A stretch of 64,000 nucleotides of DNA from Nostoc sp. T09 (GCF_002154695.1 NZ_MTAV01000032.1:50488-114487), one strand, 5' to 3'; counted from the first letter of the stretch, positions 1-9,409 are shown. Translations and numbers: made by a program. The notes: a model not told the origin generated them from the letters alone.

Positions 1-546
1 GATCGCATCACTGCCAATACTGACACTAATCGACTGTCCTAAACCAGCTTTGGTTAATTCCCAAGCAACTTCGTAGGTGAGTGTGCTACTGCGACTGACA
101 ATTCCTACTGAACCAGGGGTATAAAATTCACTAGGGTGGGTGCCTAAGAGAATTTTGCCAGGTACAATGATTCCCGGACTGTTGGGCCCCACCACTAGGG
201 TTTCAACGGACTCGGCTTTACGCAGTAATTGCACCATGTCCAAAGGAGGTACACCAGCAGAGATGATAATAATCTGGCGAATATTAGAGGCGATCGCTTC
301 CAATGCTGCATCTAGTACATGGTAAGGGTTGACACAAATAATTGTCGTGTCAATTGGCCCAAATTGTCTTACTACCTCCTCAACCAGATCGAATACTGGA
401 AGATCATATAGTTGTTGTCCACCAAATCCGGGATTTACACCAGCAACCAAATTAGTACCATAAGCTTTCATTTGGGTAATATGAGTTCCTGAGATAAATT
501 CACTGAACCCTTGGATTAACACTTTACTGTCTGGCGTTAAGTTCAT
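1..546 (-). CDS. sucD: Succinyl-CoA ligase alpha subunit, N-terminal part (cut by window edge)
   Basis: The first 182 codons are present; the 3' end lies beyond base 1. The protein starts MNLTPDSKVLIQGF and shows the Rossmann-type CoA-binding fold of SucD with the blocks YGTNLVAGVNPGFGGQQL, VVGPNSPGIIVPGK and GTHPSEFYTPGSVG, all characteristic of the alpha subunit. In the family this subunit binds CoA and carries the catalytic phospho-histidine near residue 246, which is outside the window. The enzyme makes succinate and ATP from succinyl-CoA in the cytoplasm. The start at 546 is the only ATG that keeps the conserved N-terminus. The beta subunit lies upstream on the same strand, 345 bases away, so the pair is probably co-expressed although the gap is wide. 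Confidence 0.93.
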   Translation of the reverse strand, partial: MNLTPDSKVLIQGFSEFISGTHITQMKAYGTNLVAGVNPGFGGQQLYDLPVFDLVEEVVRQFGPIDTTIICVNPYHVLDAALEAIASNIRQIIIISAGVPPLDMVQLLRKAESVETLVVGPNSPGIIVPGKILLGTHPSEFYTPGSVGIVSRSSTLTYEVAWELTKAGLGQSISVSIGSDAI

Positions 547-891
547 AAAAAATTACGGTAAATTTGACATCCCAGCACCAGAAGTTACAGGGAAGAGATT
601 GACACATAAATGGTGTCACATAATGCCATTTTGACTATAATTCACAACTATTGTCTTTAAAAACTGATTAAATCTAGCTCATCCTGAGAGGATGTTGAAT
701 AAGTATTACATAACACATCAACTTATTGATGCTATCCCGGAATTACTTAATGAATTGGAGGAATGTATGTCTCTTTTTCAGACAAGGCTAAGACGGGGAT
801 CTATAAAGTTAATATGTTTAGACAAATACTTTTTAAACATCCTATTTGCTGTATTCATTGCAGCTATTTTTACATTCAGGGTGAACTGTTA
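547..891. other. Gap between sucC and sucD
   Basis: No convincing gene. An open frame of 70 codons on the plus strand (692-904) runs into the end of sucC and has no family features. An imperfect inverted repeat, TGACAC..GTGTCA at 600-618, shares the 13-mer TGACACATAAATG with the palindrome region at 15325. It could be a regulatory site, but nothing else supports that. Confidence 0.4.
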
Positions 892-2118
892 TTACCTTTT
901 ATAAGCAGTTGATTTGGCAAGACGGACTGATTCCGCCACCGCCTCATCTAAATTTTCTACTAATATCAGCGTATCGCCTTGGGTCGGAAGCGTAGCTAAA
1001 TATTTTCTAGCTGTATTAAACTCAGAACCTGCAAGCCGAACAACCAAGCGGGGAAAACTGCTTTCACGCCGATGTTTGCTGCCATTAGTACGTACAGCTT
1101 GTGATTTAACGTCACTTTTATCTTGTTGCAGAAATTTGCTCAGGATTTCAGCAAATTCGGCACATTCAGGAATGCTACCTAGGAGGTTCACTAATATTAC
1201 TTGAATACTTTTGTCAGCAGCCAGAATTTTTAAACTCGTATCTAGGCGATCGCAGAATGTAGTCTCAGAAGTGTCACTCAAGAAAGCATGGCGCAGATTT
1301 AAGCAAAGACCAGGCTTACCACCACCATTGACAACTAAATCTAAAGTTGCCAATACCGAACCAGTACCATTACCGAGAATACCGATTTTACCGTGCATTT
1401 CTAAGCCATCCCATTTAGACAAATGGCCGTTTGTTTCACTATGACTATGAGTCTTGACTAGTTTTGCTGCCATTTCGGCGATTTCTAAATGACGTCCAAT
1501 TGCCCGTTCATTAACCCTAACTTTACCATTGAGGGCCATCACTTGACCGGAGGCATTAACTGCAAGCGGATTAATTTCTACTAAGTCTAAGTCTTTTTGG
1601 ATAAACAGCTGATACATCTTCTCGATAACATTGCTAATCGATTGCATCAGCACACCCTCTAAACCCAGTTTTAAAGCCAGCCGTCGGGCATAAAATGGAG
1701 AAAATTCCTGTTCCACAACAACATACTGCATTTTTTCTCCTGCCGATTCCCAATCAATATCTGCTTCCTTGCAACCTAAAAGTACTGGTCGGCAGACAGC
1801 GGTATCTAAAACCACTGCTAAATATAATTCCTGCTTGGCATCATATTTTGATTCTGCCAGTAAAACTTCAGGTAACTCGCCCCAAATCGGCAAATTGAAG
1901 ATCATTTGCGCGGAGGCGATCGCATCGATTGTTGTTTCGACAATCCTAACCCCACCAGCTTTTGCCCGTTCCGCTGCATGTACTTGAGATTTCAGTACAA
2001 CTGGGTAGCGAATTTTTAACCGCTTCAAATCCGTGGGATGGTCAATTCGTTGGGAGGGCAATACAGGAATGCCTATTTCTCCAAACCATTCTTTAACTTG
2101 GTACTCCAATAAATCCAT
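892..2118 (-). CDS. sucC: Succinyl-CoA ligase beta subunit (ATP-grasp)
   Basis: 408 residues, starting MDLLEYQVKEWFGEIGIPVLPS, the usual SucC N-terminus. An ATP-grasp domain covers about residues 1-225 and the CoA-ligase domain about 240-400. Visible blocks are RAKAGGVRIV, LVEINPLAV and GKIGILGNGTGSVLATLDLV. It supplies the nucleotide site and, with SucD, forms succinyl-CoA synthetase. An oddity: the position of the family's second metal ligand, normally Asp in a DGK motif (Asp213 in E. coli), reads Asn here (ALNGKVRVNE). A poorly conserved stretch (about residues 335-352) is rich in charged and Ser residues. ATG at 2118 is the natural start. Family assignment is certain; catalytic competence is less so because of the Asn. 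Confidence 0.92.
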   Translation of the reverse strand: MDLLEYQVKEWFGEIGIPVLPSQRIDHPTDLKRLKIRYPVVLKSQVHAAERAKAGGVRIVETTIDAIASAQMIFNLPIWGELPEVLLAESKYDAKQELYLAVVLDTAVCRPVLLGCKEADIDWESAGEKMQYVVVEQEFSPFYARRLALKLGLEGVLMQSISNVIEKMYQLFIQKDLDLVEINPLAVNASGQVMALNGKVRVNERAIGRHLEIAEMAAKLVKTHSHSETNGHLSKWDGLEMHGKIGILGNGTGSVLATLDLVVNGGGKPGLCLNLRHAFLSDTSETTFCDRLDTSLKILAADKSIQVILVNLLGSIPECAEFAEILSKFLQQDKSDVKSQAVRTNGSKHRRESSFPRLVVRLAGSEFNTARKYLATLPTQGDTLILVENLDEAVAESVRLAKSTAYKR

Positions 2119-2914
2119 TGATCCGCACCTGGTAGTGACACTTACTTATAAAGTATTTCTTTGAATATTGTCTTCAATCTTTCGTAGCATCCTAATTAAA
2201 CAATCCAGCTTTAGACATCTATCAAAATTTATTTTTCAACGATCAATTTTATCGAACTCAGTAAATCAGGTAAATTAAATGTTCCAGAAATAATTGGCTG
2301 CATTGCAACAAGACGTTATTAATCTCCTCAGTAAATTTCCCAGGATGTCAAGAAAAGACCATACTTATAAAAAACCTCAGTAATGTAGATTTATTTTTCT
2401 ACAATTCCTAGTGTAGAGTGTGAAGCGCGATCGCGTAACGCATCACTCTCAATTATTGGTAGGTTTGGCTGGCGATCGGGCATCTGGCAAAATTCAAATT
2501 TGCGATTTTAGCTACATTCTTAACATAAATCTTATTTGGTTTATTTGGAGATAATTTTGTCACTACTGTACTGCAAATACTGAAGAGAAGGACAGTAGCG
2601 CTTATGCATTTTACGGTAGATGTAAAGCAGTGAAAATGCCTAAAAATTTTATTATTCCCATTTTTTAGGTGTGATTTCTACTTTAAGCAGGTTTGTCAAA
2701 TAAGACTTGTAGAAGTTATCAAGTTGAGAGACGTGAATAATCTCTGCTCTCTTTATTTTTGCTGAAAAGTCAGAATTTGTGTTAGAAAGTTGGTCAATCT
2801 GATTATCTGGCTTTGGTTGGTTAAACTGTGCATCTGCAATCAACAAACGAAAGTTCTACCTTTCCTACCCTCGAAGATAAGAAAAACAATATAGAAGAAC
2901 AGCGGGAACGCTCT
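2119..2914. other. Intergenic region upstream of sucC and the repeat-bearing membrane protein
   Basis: About 800 bases between divergently transcribed genes, so promoters of both should lie here. No RNA gene or convincing ORF was seen. The 64-codon minus-strand frame at 2652-2846 has low-complexity composition and overlaps the 5' end of the next gene, so I do not call it. One HIP1-type site lies near 2430. Confidence 0.4.
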
Positions 2915-5011
2915 ATGACAGTAGCAGTTCAGCAGGAAGACTTACAGCTGTTAACCAAAACTTTGCAGGAACTATTCCTTGCTGAAGTTCCATCTGGCGG
3001 AGTCTTCCAAGTGAAGTGTGCCGTCAATAATGACGGACTAATGATTCTAATTCAACATCCAATGGGTTTGACAGTTGACACCCAATTACTCTTTCAAGTA
3101 CTTGAGGATACAATCCGGTCGGTACCAACCCAAGGAGAGCAAAATGTGCAATGCTTTCTGAGAGTATTTGGTGAAAAACGTCCTTATACCAAGCGTTCCC
3201 TCTATATCAATCAGAGGGTAGAAATGGATGAAATTAATCTCTACCCTACTCTACAAGCAACTGCCTTGGAAGAGTCTACAGATAATTCCTCTAGTAATAG
3301 GTTAATCTTCCCGCCATTCTCTCTGCCCATTTCAGCAGCTTCATCGCTTGATGAGACTGATTCACCATCTGCACAGAGCATCCCAGCAGCTTCATCGTTT
3401 GATGAGACTGATTCACCATTTGCGCGCCCTTTCTCAGCCGCTTCATTCGATGAGGCTGATTCACCATTCGCACAGAGCACCCCAGAAGCCTCATCGTTTG
3501 ATGAAGCTGATTCACCATTCGCGCGTTCTTTCTCAGCAGCTTCATTCGATGAGACTGATTCACCATTCGCACAGAACGTCTCAGCAACTTCATTCATAGA
3601 TGAGGCTGATTCATCATTCGCGCGTCCTACCTCAGCTGCTTCATCAATCGATGAGACTGGGCACGAAGCACCATTCGATCCTTTTGCTGGCACACCAGAT
3701 TTATTAATTTCTAAGCGAGCAAAACCAATCAAACCAATTTTGTTAGGTGCAGCTTGTGTAGGAATTGTCGTGTTAGCTGGCGGAGCTTACTTGCTGACTA
3801 GTCCTTGCGTAATTTCGCAGTGTAAAGAAATACAAACTGCCGAGCAATTAAAAACGGAATCTAGACGATTAATGCGCCATGCCAAATCTGAAAAAGAATT
3901 AGCAGCGGTACAACAGCAACTAGAAGCATCAAGCTCAGACTTAGAAAAGATTCCCTCTTGGTCTCCCCAATACCAAAAAGCTGAGGAACTACAAGCAAGT
4001 TTATCTGGGTCGTCAGAAAAAATCGCTCAGGTGGTAAAAGCTTTGCAAGCAGCATCCTTGGCGATGAGTAAAACTAAAACGCCCACTAATAGCCTAGAGG
4101 AATTGCAAGCTAGACAGAAACTTTGGCGAAGGGCGATCGCACCATTAGAAGCGATCGGTTCCAATAGCGAATTGTACAATCTGGCGCAAGTGAAATTACT
4201 GAGTTATCGTGTCGGCTTGAAAACTGTTAATCAGCAATTGCTAGGGGCAGAAAAATGGTTGAAAAAACTCAACGCTGCTCAGGCTGTAGCTAATGCAGCC
4301 GTCCAGCAAGAGACAATGATTCAATCCTTGCGTGACTTACAAAAGGTGCAGTCTACTTGGCAGGTGGCAGTTAATGCATTAAATATCATTCCCCAGACTA
4401 GCTCAGTATACCAACAAGCACAAACACTCTTAGGAGAATATAAACCAAAACTAGCAGCAGCACGCGATCGCGCTACTAAAGAACAATTAGCTGCCAAAAC
4501 TTACCAACAGGCTATTAGCACAGCCAACCAAGCCAAGGCATTTGAGCAAAAGCAACAATGGCAGCCAGCCGTACTTCAATGGGAACGGGCTTTGCAGTCT
4601 GCTAAACAAATTTCTGATGATAGCTTTCAATATCGCCTGGCTCAAACTCTGATTGAACCCTACTCTGCTGCCCTGAAACAAGCACAAGCAAAGCTAGAAA
4701 TGGCTAATAGTTTGCAACAAACCCGCACTGATCTAAATAAACTTTGTACTAATGGAATGCGGATTTGTAGTTTTACTATAGATAATCGCGGAATTACTGT
4801 GCAGTTAACCCGTGAATATGACCTAGCACGGCAAAGTACAAGTACTTCAGCTAATGCTAATCCTCCAAAATCAAATGTAATTGCTGATGGAAATCAACAC
4901 TTGCAAATGTTACAGCAAGCGCTGGGAGTAATTAGCGACAATGCTCAACTGTCTTTGTCTATTTATGATTCTCAAGGCAAACCAGTATATACGCGATCGC
5001 TGGAAGGGTAA
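2915..5011 (+). CDS. Membrane-anchored coiled-coil protein with internal acidic repeats, function unknown
   Basis: 698 residues from ATG 2915; a GTG at 2828 would add 29 residues of low quality. The layout is an N-terminal globular region of about 110 residues (MTVAVQQEDLQLL, NNDGLMILIQHP). It is followed by six to seven imperfect 16-17-residue repeats of the type SSFDEADSPFA, then a basic patch. A single membrane span ILLGAACVGIVVLAGGAYLL (about residues 272-293) follows, then a long Ala/Gln-rich helical part with several coiled-coil segments, and a small C-terminal domain. By the positive-inside rule the repeats should be cytoplasmic and the coiled coil periplasmic. I do not recognise a family with a known job. 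An imperfect palindrome 12 bases downstream may end transcription. Confidence 0.8.
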   Translation: MTVAVQQEDLQLLTKTLQELFLAEVPSGGVFQVKCAVNNDGLMILIQHPMGLTVDTQLLFQVLEDTIRSVPTQGEQNVQCFLRVFGEKRPYTKRSLYINQRVEMDEINLYPTLQATALEESTDNSSSNRLIFPPFSLPISAASSLDETDSPSAQSIPAASSFDETDSPFARPFSAASFDEADSPFAQSTPEASSFDEADSPFARSFSAASFDETDSPFAQNVSATSFIDEADSSFARPTSAASSIDETGHEAPFDPFAGTPDLLISKRAKPIKPILLGAACVGIVVLAGGAYLLTSPCVISQCKEIQTAEQLKTESRRLMRHAKSEKELAAVQQQLEASSSDLEKIPSWSPQYQKAEELQASLSGSSEKIAQVVKALQAASLAMSKTKTPTNSLEELQARQKLWRRAIAPLEAIGSNSELYNLAQVKLLSYRVGLKTVNQQLLGAEKWLKKLNAAQAVANAAVQQETMIQSLRDLQKVQSTWQVAVNALNIIPQTSSVYQQAQTLLGEYKPKLAAARDRATKEQLAAKTYQQAISTANQAKAFEQKQQWQPAVLQWERALQSAKQISDDSFQYRLAQTLIEPYSAALKQAQAKLEMANSLQQTRTDLNKLCTNGMRICSFTIDNRGITVQLTREYDLARQSTSTSANANPPKSNVIADGNQHLQMLQQALGVISDNAQLSLSIYDSQGKPVYTRSLEG
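3337..3670 (+). repeat. Imperfect 48-51 base tandem repeats inside the coding sequence
   Basis: Six to seven copies encode variants of SSFDE(A/T)DSPFA followed by five or six variable residues (QSTPEA, RPFSAA, RSFSAA, QNVSAT). Copies differ at scattered bases, and alternate in two forms (long QSTP type, short RPFS type), which suggests duplication of a two-unit block. Confidence 0.85.
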
Positions 5012-5022
5012 GCATAGTAAAC

Positions 5023-5050
5023 AGTAGGGTTGGGCAAAGCCCATCCTACT
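5023..5050 (+). terminator. Palindrome downstream of the membrane coiled-coil gene
   Basis: AGTAGGGTTGGGC, three-base loop, GCCCATCCTACT, followed by an AT-rich stretch. It can form a strong hairpin and lies 12 bases after the stop codon. Related GTAGGG..CCCTAC palindromes recur at 19130 and 63080, so it is also a member of a dispersed repeat. Confidence 0.55.
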
Positions 5051-5168
5051 AAATAATTTTGATATGGATGTATGCAATTCAGTACTGAGTTTTGTTGCAA
5101 AAAAACAAAACATTCTAATTTATGAGTATTTTTAATTCAAAAAGATATTTATTAATTTTTCATTGGTT

Positions 5169-5411
5169 ATGGCTTCTGGAATTTATGCGATCGCTAATAT
5201 TGGTCGTTTTAAAGTCTTCGTTGGCGATGTCAACACTGTTAAACTAGTATGGCCTCCAATACTGGAGATGCTCAACACTGGAACGTATCCTCACGCGGAA
5301 TTGCAACGAGAGTGGCAGCAATTAGGACAGCAAAGACATTTCACATTTCACACTCAACAAGAGATTGCAGGCAATCGAGAAATTATTGGTATTGAGCAGA
5401 TGGAACGATAG
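5169..5411 (+). CDS. Small GIY-YIG-fold-like protein lacking the usual catalytic residues
   Basis: 80 residues from ATG 5169; a TTG six bases upstream is possible. The sequence lines up with a GIY-YIG module. SGIYAIAN matches the first beta strand with GIY, KVFVGD matches the YVG strand, and PHAELQREWQQLGQQRHFTF matches the conserved LQxxWxxyG..F region. In active GIY-YIG nucleases the second motif Tyr and an Arg (KRW..H) are needed. Here the Tyr is Phe (FVG), and the Arg helix reads VKLVWPPILEM without Arg or His, so nuclease activity is doubtful. It may be a binding protein or a decayed nuclease. No operon partner is evident; the next gene converges on it. Confidence 0.7.
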   Translation: MASGIYAIANIGRFKVFVGDVNTVKLVWPPILEMLNTGTYPHAELQREWQQLGQQRHFTFHTQQEIAGNREIIGIEQMER

Positions 5412-5462
5412 TATTAATTTGCCAAAATTTGACCATATATAAAACGAAATTTATGACTAGAA

Positions 5463-6065
5463 TCAACCTGCTTTTACCATCCATACAAAGAAGCTGAGAA
5501 TTTGCTCAATAGGAGGAAGAAAATAATCCATTAAATCAATTGTGATTATTTGTCCTTCTAATTTGAGAAACCGCCACTGTGTACCGCTACTTACTGTTCC
5601 GTAAATTGTTGTGAGAGGCTGTTCTCTGGCTTGATTAAATCGCTGTGCAGCTACCATTTCTGCAATACATTGTCCTAGCCCAGATTTAAGATCAGATTTT
5701 TTCGCTTCAACAATCACAATTGCAGGTGCTTCCACTGTTAATTGTTCCGAAGAACGACTTATGAGAAAATCGCATACCCCGTTGAGTCCGACACTGGCAT
5801 CAACGTTAAATTCTTCACCTGAAAATACGCTGATTGTGGAATTTAAGATGCGTCGTACTTCTAGAAGTACAGGATTTATAATTACCTCAGAACGTGCTTT
5901 TTCTGTATCTACAGCTATAGCCCAAGGTAAATCTTCTAAAATACCTTGTAATCTTTGACTGGGAACAATTTTTTCTATCGATTCGGGGAAAAAACGCACT
6001 CCCTCTACAGTTTTTAGGTGAAAATCTTGTTTGACTTTATCGATGCTGAATTGACTGTATGGCAT
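5463..6065 (-). CDS. PD-(D/E)XK-type nuclease-like protein
   Basis: 200 residues from ATG 6065 (MPYSQFSIDKVKQDFHL); a TTG start at 6080 would add five residues. The core reads LNGVCDFLIS, then APAIVIVEAKKSD, then GLGQCIAEMVAAQRFN. This fits the D, ExK and following helix of PD-(D/E)XK endonuclease folds. Many cyanobacteria carry such stand-alone proteins without a partner methylase, and none is present here. Substrate unknown. It is transcribed in the same direction as the WD40 gene behind it, 50 bases apart, and could share its transcript. Confidence 0.7.
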   Translation of the reverse strand: MPYSQFSIDKVKQDFHLKTVEGVRFFPESIEKIVPSQRLQGILEDLPWAIAVDTEKARSEVIINPVLLEVRRILNSTISVFSGEEFNVDASVGLNGVCDFLISRSSEQLTVEAPAIVIVEAKKSDLKSGLGQCIAEMVAAQRFNQAREQPLTTIYGTVSSGTQWRFLKLEGQIITIDLMDYFLPPIEQILSFFVWMVKAG

Positions 6066-6115
6066 GATCAATAATGACAATTTTAAACAAGAATGTGACA
6101 GATTAATTTATTGTT

Positions 6116-8449
6116 TCACACAACTATCCGCCATATTTTAATTGTTTGATCGGAACTACCAGTGGCAAGGAATTTACCATCTGCACTTAAAGCAATAGAA
6201 TTAACTTGCTCTGAATGCCCCGTAAGTGTATGCAGCAGTTCGCCTGTAGAAATACGCCACATCTTGATGGTTTTGTCAGCACTACCACTCCAAAGTATTT
6301 CTCCATCTGGGTTAACTGCGATGGATTTCACCTCATCTGAATGTCCAGCCAGGGTATCTAGCAGTTTACCTGTGATCAGATGCCAAATTTTGATGGTTGT
6401 ATCAGCGCTACCGCTAAAGAGAATTTTGCCATCAGGACTTATGGCCAGAGATTTGATCCCGCTACTATGACCGATGAGTGTGCGTAATGGATCGCCAGTG
6501 CGTGGATTCCACAGCCTGATTTTACTATCAGAACTTCCACTGGCGAGCATTGTGCCATCGGGACTGATAGCAGCAGTATCGACTGCGGATGAATGCCAAA
6601 GGGTACAAATGCGATCGCCTTTATGCAAATGCCAAATCTTGATTTTATGACTGCCACTGGCGAGAAGTTGGCCATCTGGGCTGATGACTACAAAGTTAAC
6701 AGGTTTTTGATGCCCCAACAGTGTATGCAGTAGTTTACCTGTTTTTAAATGCCAGACCTTGACATTACTTTTAGGATGTTGATAGCTACCGACGGCGAGG
6801 TAATTACCATCAGGACTCACAGCTACAGAAGAAATTTCTCCTAAATTCTCTGTGAGTGTACGGATAAGTTTGCCTGTATGCAGATTCCATACTTTGATAG
6901 TTTTGTCTGCACTACCGCTAACTAACATTTCTCCATCCGGTGCAATAGCTACAGATGATACATTGCCTAAATGTCCGGTGAGGGTATGACAGAGAGTTGC
7001 AGATTCTGGGCTAGGTTGTTGGTTGAGATTGGCGATCGCCTGTAACATAGTTTCAACCTCAAGAATACTTTGGCGATCGTCAACAACTGTGAAATACTCC
7101 TTTAACTTGGTAAGATATTCCCGATCTTCTATTCTGAGTGCAGATTGCATTGCCTTTAAAGGATTATTTACCTCTTGTAGTGAGACTTGGTGCAGTTGCA
7201 ACCATGTATTGATAGAATAGTCAACCTGTTCCTTTGCCCAAGAGCGATCGCTTAAATAAGATAAACTCACAGCTAATTGCAAAGCTAACTCTGGAATCCA
7301 GTAACGTCGCTCCTGTTCTAGGGCTTGATAAACTTGTTGATAACCTGTAACTATTACTTGTACTGATTGTAAATCTAAATTATCGTCAAGCAAACTCATC
7401 AGTAACTCCGGTAATAGTGGAGGAACATCATGATGAATTAGGTGATAAATATCCGCCACCCAGCTAGTAATCAGACGGTGACAGTTAATCAAGACTTGGC
7501 AAAGTCTTTCAAAATCCTGATGATTAATTTCATATTCTAGGGATAACTTATTAATATCAATACCTTGATTTTGCCATTTTTCTGCTTTTTCTAAGATTGC
7601 TAAATTTCTCACATTATCTTTACCTATACTATTAACTTCGTCTAAATCTTCTCCTAGCGATAACAATTCATCTCTAATTTTTCTCCATTCTAAAGCTCGA
7701 CTTTTAGCAGAATTTTCTAATATCGCTTTGTAAGGTAATCTCGATATAGTTTGATAGTAATAATTTCCTTGCCCCAATCCCCAATAAGCAATACGGAAAT
7801 TTAGATAATCTCCATCATGCTCTGATTCTAAAATTAAAATAGGCTCTGTTTTTAACATACTAAACAGAGCCTTAATGCTAGATTCGCTATGAAAACGTTT
7901 GCTATCCCATGCGCCTGCTAAAAATTCTGTTGGTCTGACTGAATTGTGGAGCGAGTAGTGCTTGTTAATAAACTCTCGTAACCCTTCAGATAACATTAAC
8001 TCAATTTCTGGATTTACTTGATTTTTATTAACAAATCTGTCATATTCCAGTTGTGGAGGGGCGATAAAAATTTTTAGTGGGATACGTCCATAATTAATGT
8101 AAGACTCTAAAATTTGGGAAGGATATAATCTTAACGGCCAGTTTTCTAGAATTTTGTGAACTTCTGGTAACTTGAGTGCTGTTTCTCTCTCTTTTTGAGT
8201 TATTTCTAATAAAGTCTGATGTTGATAAACAGCTAATTGATGTTGTAGGCGTTTTTCTTGTGTCAATCCTACTTCATAGTTAAAATTTGAAGTAGCAATA
8301 CTTAAAGATTGATCTGATTCGGCAATTGTTAGGGGAATTTCGTACTTAGTTGCATTTAAGCTTTCCTCCATCCGTTTTTGGATGAAAGATGCAATCACAG
8401 GTGCAAACTCTATTACTAACTGTATGAGTAGTCTTATTCCTTGCTCCAT
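6116..8449 (-). CDS. WD40 repeat protein with a long N-terminal domain of unknown function
   Basis: 777 residues. The last 290 or so form seven WD40 repeats, each with GH..V.S.A.SPDG..L.SGS.D.TIK.W, ending ..VW/IW, enough for one complete beta propeller. The third blade is a few residues short and lacks the usual D before KIKIW. The first 480 residues are predicted to be mainly helical, have a hydrophobic start (MEQGIRLLIQLVIEFAPVIASFI) and contain no Walker motif that I can see. WD40 propellers in filamentous cyanobacteria serve as protein-protein scaffolds, often attached to signalling modules. The start ATG 8449 is preceded by AGGA at a suitable distance. Confidence 0.85.
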   Translation of the reverse strand: MEQGIRLLIQLVIEFAPVIASFIQKRMEESLNATKYEIPLTIAESDQSLSIATSNFNYEVGLTQEKRLQHQLAVYQHQTLLEITQKERETALKLPEVHKILENWPLRLYPSQILESYINYGRIPLKIFIAPPQLEYDRFVNKNQVNPEIELMLSEGLREFINKHYSLHNSVRPTEFLAGAWDSKRFHSESSIKALFSMLKTEPILILESEHDGDYLNFRIAYWGLGQGNYYYQTISRLPYKAILENSAKSRALEWRKIRDELLSLGEDLDEVNSIGKDNVRNLAILEKAEKWQNQGIDINKLSLEYEINHQDFERLCQVLINCHRLITSWVADIYHLIHHDVPPLLPELLMSLLDDNLDLQSVQVIVTGYQQVYQALEQERRYWIPELALQLAVSLSYLSDRSWAKEQVDYSINTWLQLHQVSLQEVNNPLKAMQSALRIEDREYLTKLKEYFTVVDDRQSILEVETMLQAIANLNQQPSPESATLCHTLTGHLGNVSSVAIAPDGEMLVSGSADKTIKVWNLHTGKLIRTLTENLGEISSVAVSPDGNYLAVGSYQHPKSNVKVWHLKTGKLLHTLLGHQKPVNFVVISPDGQLLASGSHKIKIWHLHKGDRICTLWHSSAVDTAAISPDGTMLASGSSDSKIRLWNPRTGDPLRTLIGHSSGIKSLAISPDGKILFSGSADTTIKIWHLITGKLLDTLAGHSDEVKSIAVNPDGEILWSGSADKTIKMWRISTGELLHTLTGHSEQVNSIALSADGKFLATGSSDQTIKIWRIVV

Positions 8450-8718
8450 AAGGAGATTCCTGTTAAATAAATCATAGTAAAGAGTAGCTCGATTCTTTCA
8501 CTATTTCTGCCATTTATCAAGAATAATTCAGAACTCAGGAGTCGGAATTCAGTATGAATTTTGTACGACTGGGTAATGAATATTGGTTTAAAACCTTGCC
8601 CCTTGTAGGCGAAACTAGTATTCAATATTCTTCCTAATTAAAACTCTATCCCTTTATGGGTAGAGTATTCTGAATTCTGAATTCTGTCTTCTGGCTCCAA
8701 TTTATCAATAAAAATAAA

Positions 8719-8745
8719 TAGCTGGCGATTTTTAATCGTCAGCTA
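8719..8745 (-). terminator. Likely rho-independent terminator, minus strand
   Basis: Stem TAGCTGACGAT / ATCGCCAGCTA read on the minus strand, five-base loop, followed on that strand by TTTATTTTTATTG. It may end the transcript of the secreted protein gene at 9020-9409. Confidence 0.55.
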
Positions 8746-8963
8746 TACAAACAGGAATTACCTACCCAGGGTTTCTAAAATCTGCTTCTGAAACTCATAG
8801 TCTCAATTCAGACAATAAACTAAAATGATGATTTAGGAATGTTGGATTACTTTATCTATGCCTTAATGGTAGATAAATCATAGTCAGTATAACTGGCGAT
8901 CGCCTTGAGCCTAAACTACATCGAAATTAAAGGCTACTCAATATCTATAAATACTAAATTACT

Positions 8964-8992
8964 AACACCTGCGAGAGGTGTTTATTTTTATT
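8964..8992 (+). terminator. Terminator-like hairpin, plus strand, without an obvious upstream gene
   Basis: AACACCT, five-base loop GCGAG, AGGTGTT, then TATTTTTATT. It reads as a plus-strand terminator although no plus-strand gene precedes it. Confidence 0.45.
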
Positions 8993-9019
8993 CCTCTATG
9001 TTAGTTGCTGTAGAGAAAA

Positions 9020-9409
9020 TTAGAATCTTACTCCTAGTTGCCCATTGAAGCCACGAACAGAGTTGTAACCTGCACCTACAAAAATGTGATCTGTAGCGCC
9101 TACCTGAACACCGCCAGAAACAGCAACACCTTTATCTTCTGAATAATATCCCAGCCCTACATAAGGTGAAATTACTGGTAAATTGATAAATTTCAAAACA
9201 TCTACTCCCGTAGCACCATCAGGACCAGTTCCTAGTTCAACGCCCAAATTTAAAGCTCTAGCACCCACTGCATAGGTGACATCGCCATCATTTCCACCTA
9301 CTGACACCCAAGGTTGTGGTATTAGTTGAGCAGAGGCCTGATTTGGGGTAAACAAAGTTAAAAAACCTAGTGATGCAATTAGAGTTTTGGCAATTACTGC
9401 TTTTTTCAC
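9020..9409 (-). CDS. Small secreted protein, possibly a beta-rich outer-membrane or periplasmic protein
   Basis: 129 residues from a GTG start at 9409, chosen because AGGAG lies seven bases upstream. Residues 1-27 (MKKAVIAKTLIASLGFLTLF, then cleavage after ASA) are a clear signal peptide. The mature part of about 100 residues alternates hydrophobic and polar residues with many Gly (VSVGG, YVGLGYYS, VAVSGGVQVGA, IFVGAGYNSVRG) and ends in Phe (QLGVRF). That is the pattern of short beta-barrel or beta-sheet outer-membrane proteins. The function is not recognisable. Confidence 0.75.
   Translation of the reverse strand: MKKAVIAKTLIASLGFLTLFTPNQASAQLIPQPWVSVGGNDGDVTYAVGARALNLGVELGTGPDGATGVDVLKFINLPVISPYVGLGYYSEDKGVAVSGGVQVGATDHIFVGAGYNSVRGFNGQLGVRF

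Larger units (their letters stand above)
8450..9019. other. Intergenic region with hairpins and short repeats
   Basis: No gene seen; the 63-codon frame at 8434-8625 overlaps the WD40 start and looks random. The region holds AATTCTGAATTCTG-type short repeats near 8665-8690, and two hairpins listed separately. The presence of hairpins on both strands without an obvious gene between them leaves room for a small RNA. Confidence 0.35.

Noticed and set aside
692..904. 70-codon plus-strand frame with a hydrophobic end
   Set aside because: It overlaps the 3' end of sucC, has no ribosome site at a usable distance and no family features.
3241..3732. Long minus-strand frame opposite the acidic repeats
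   Set aside because: It mirrors the repeat-coding sequence of the real plus-strand gene.
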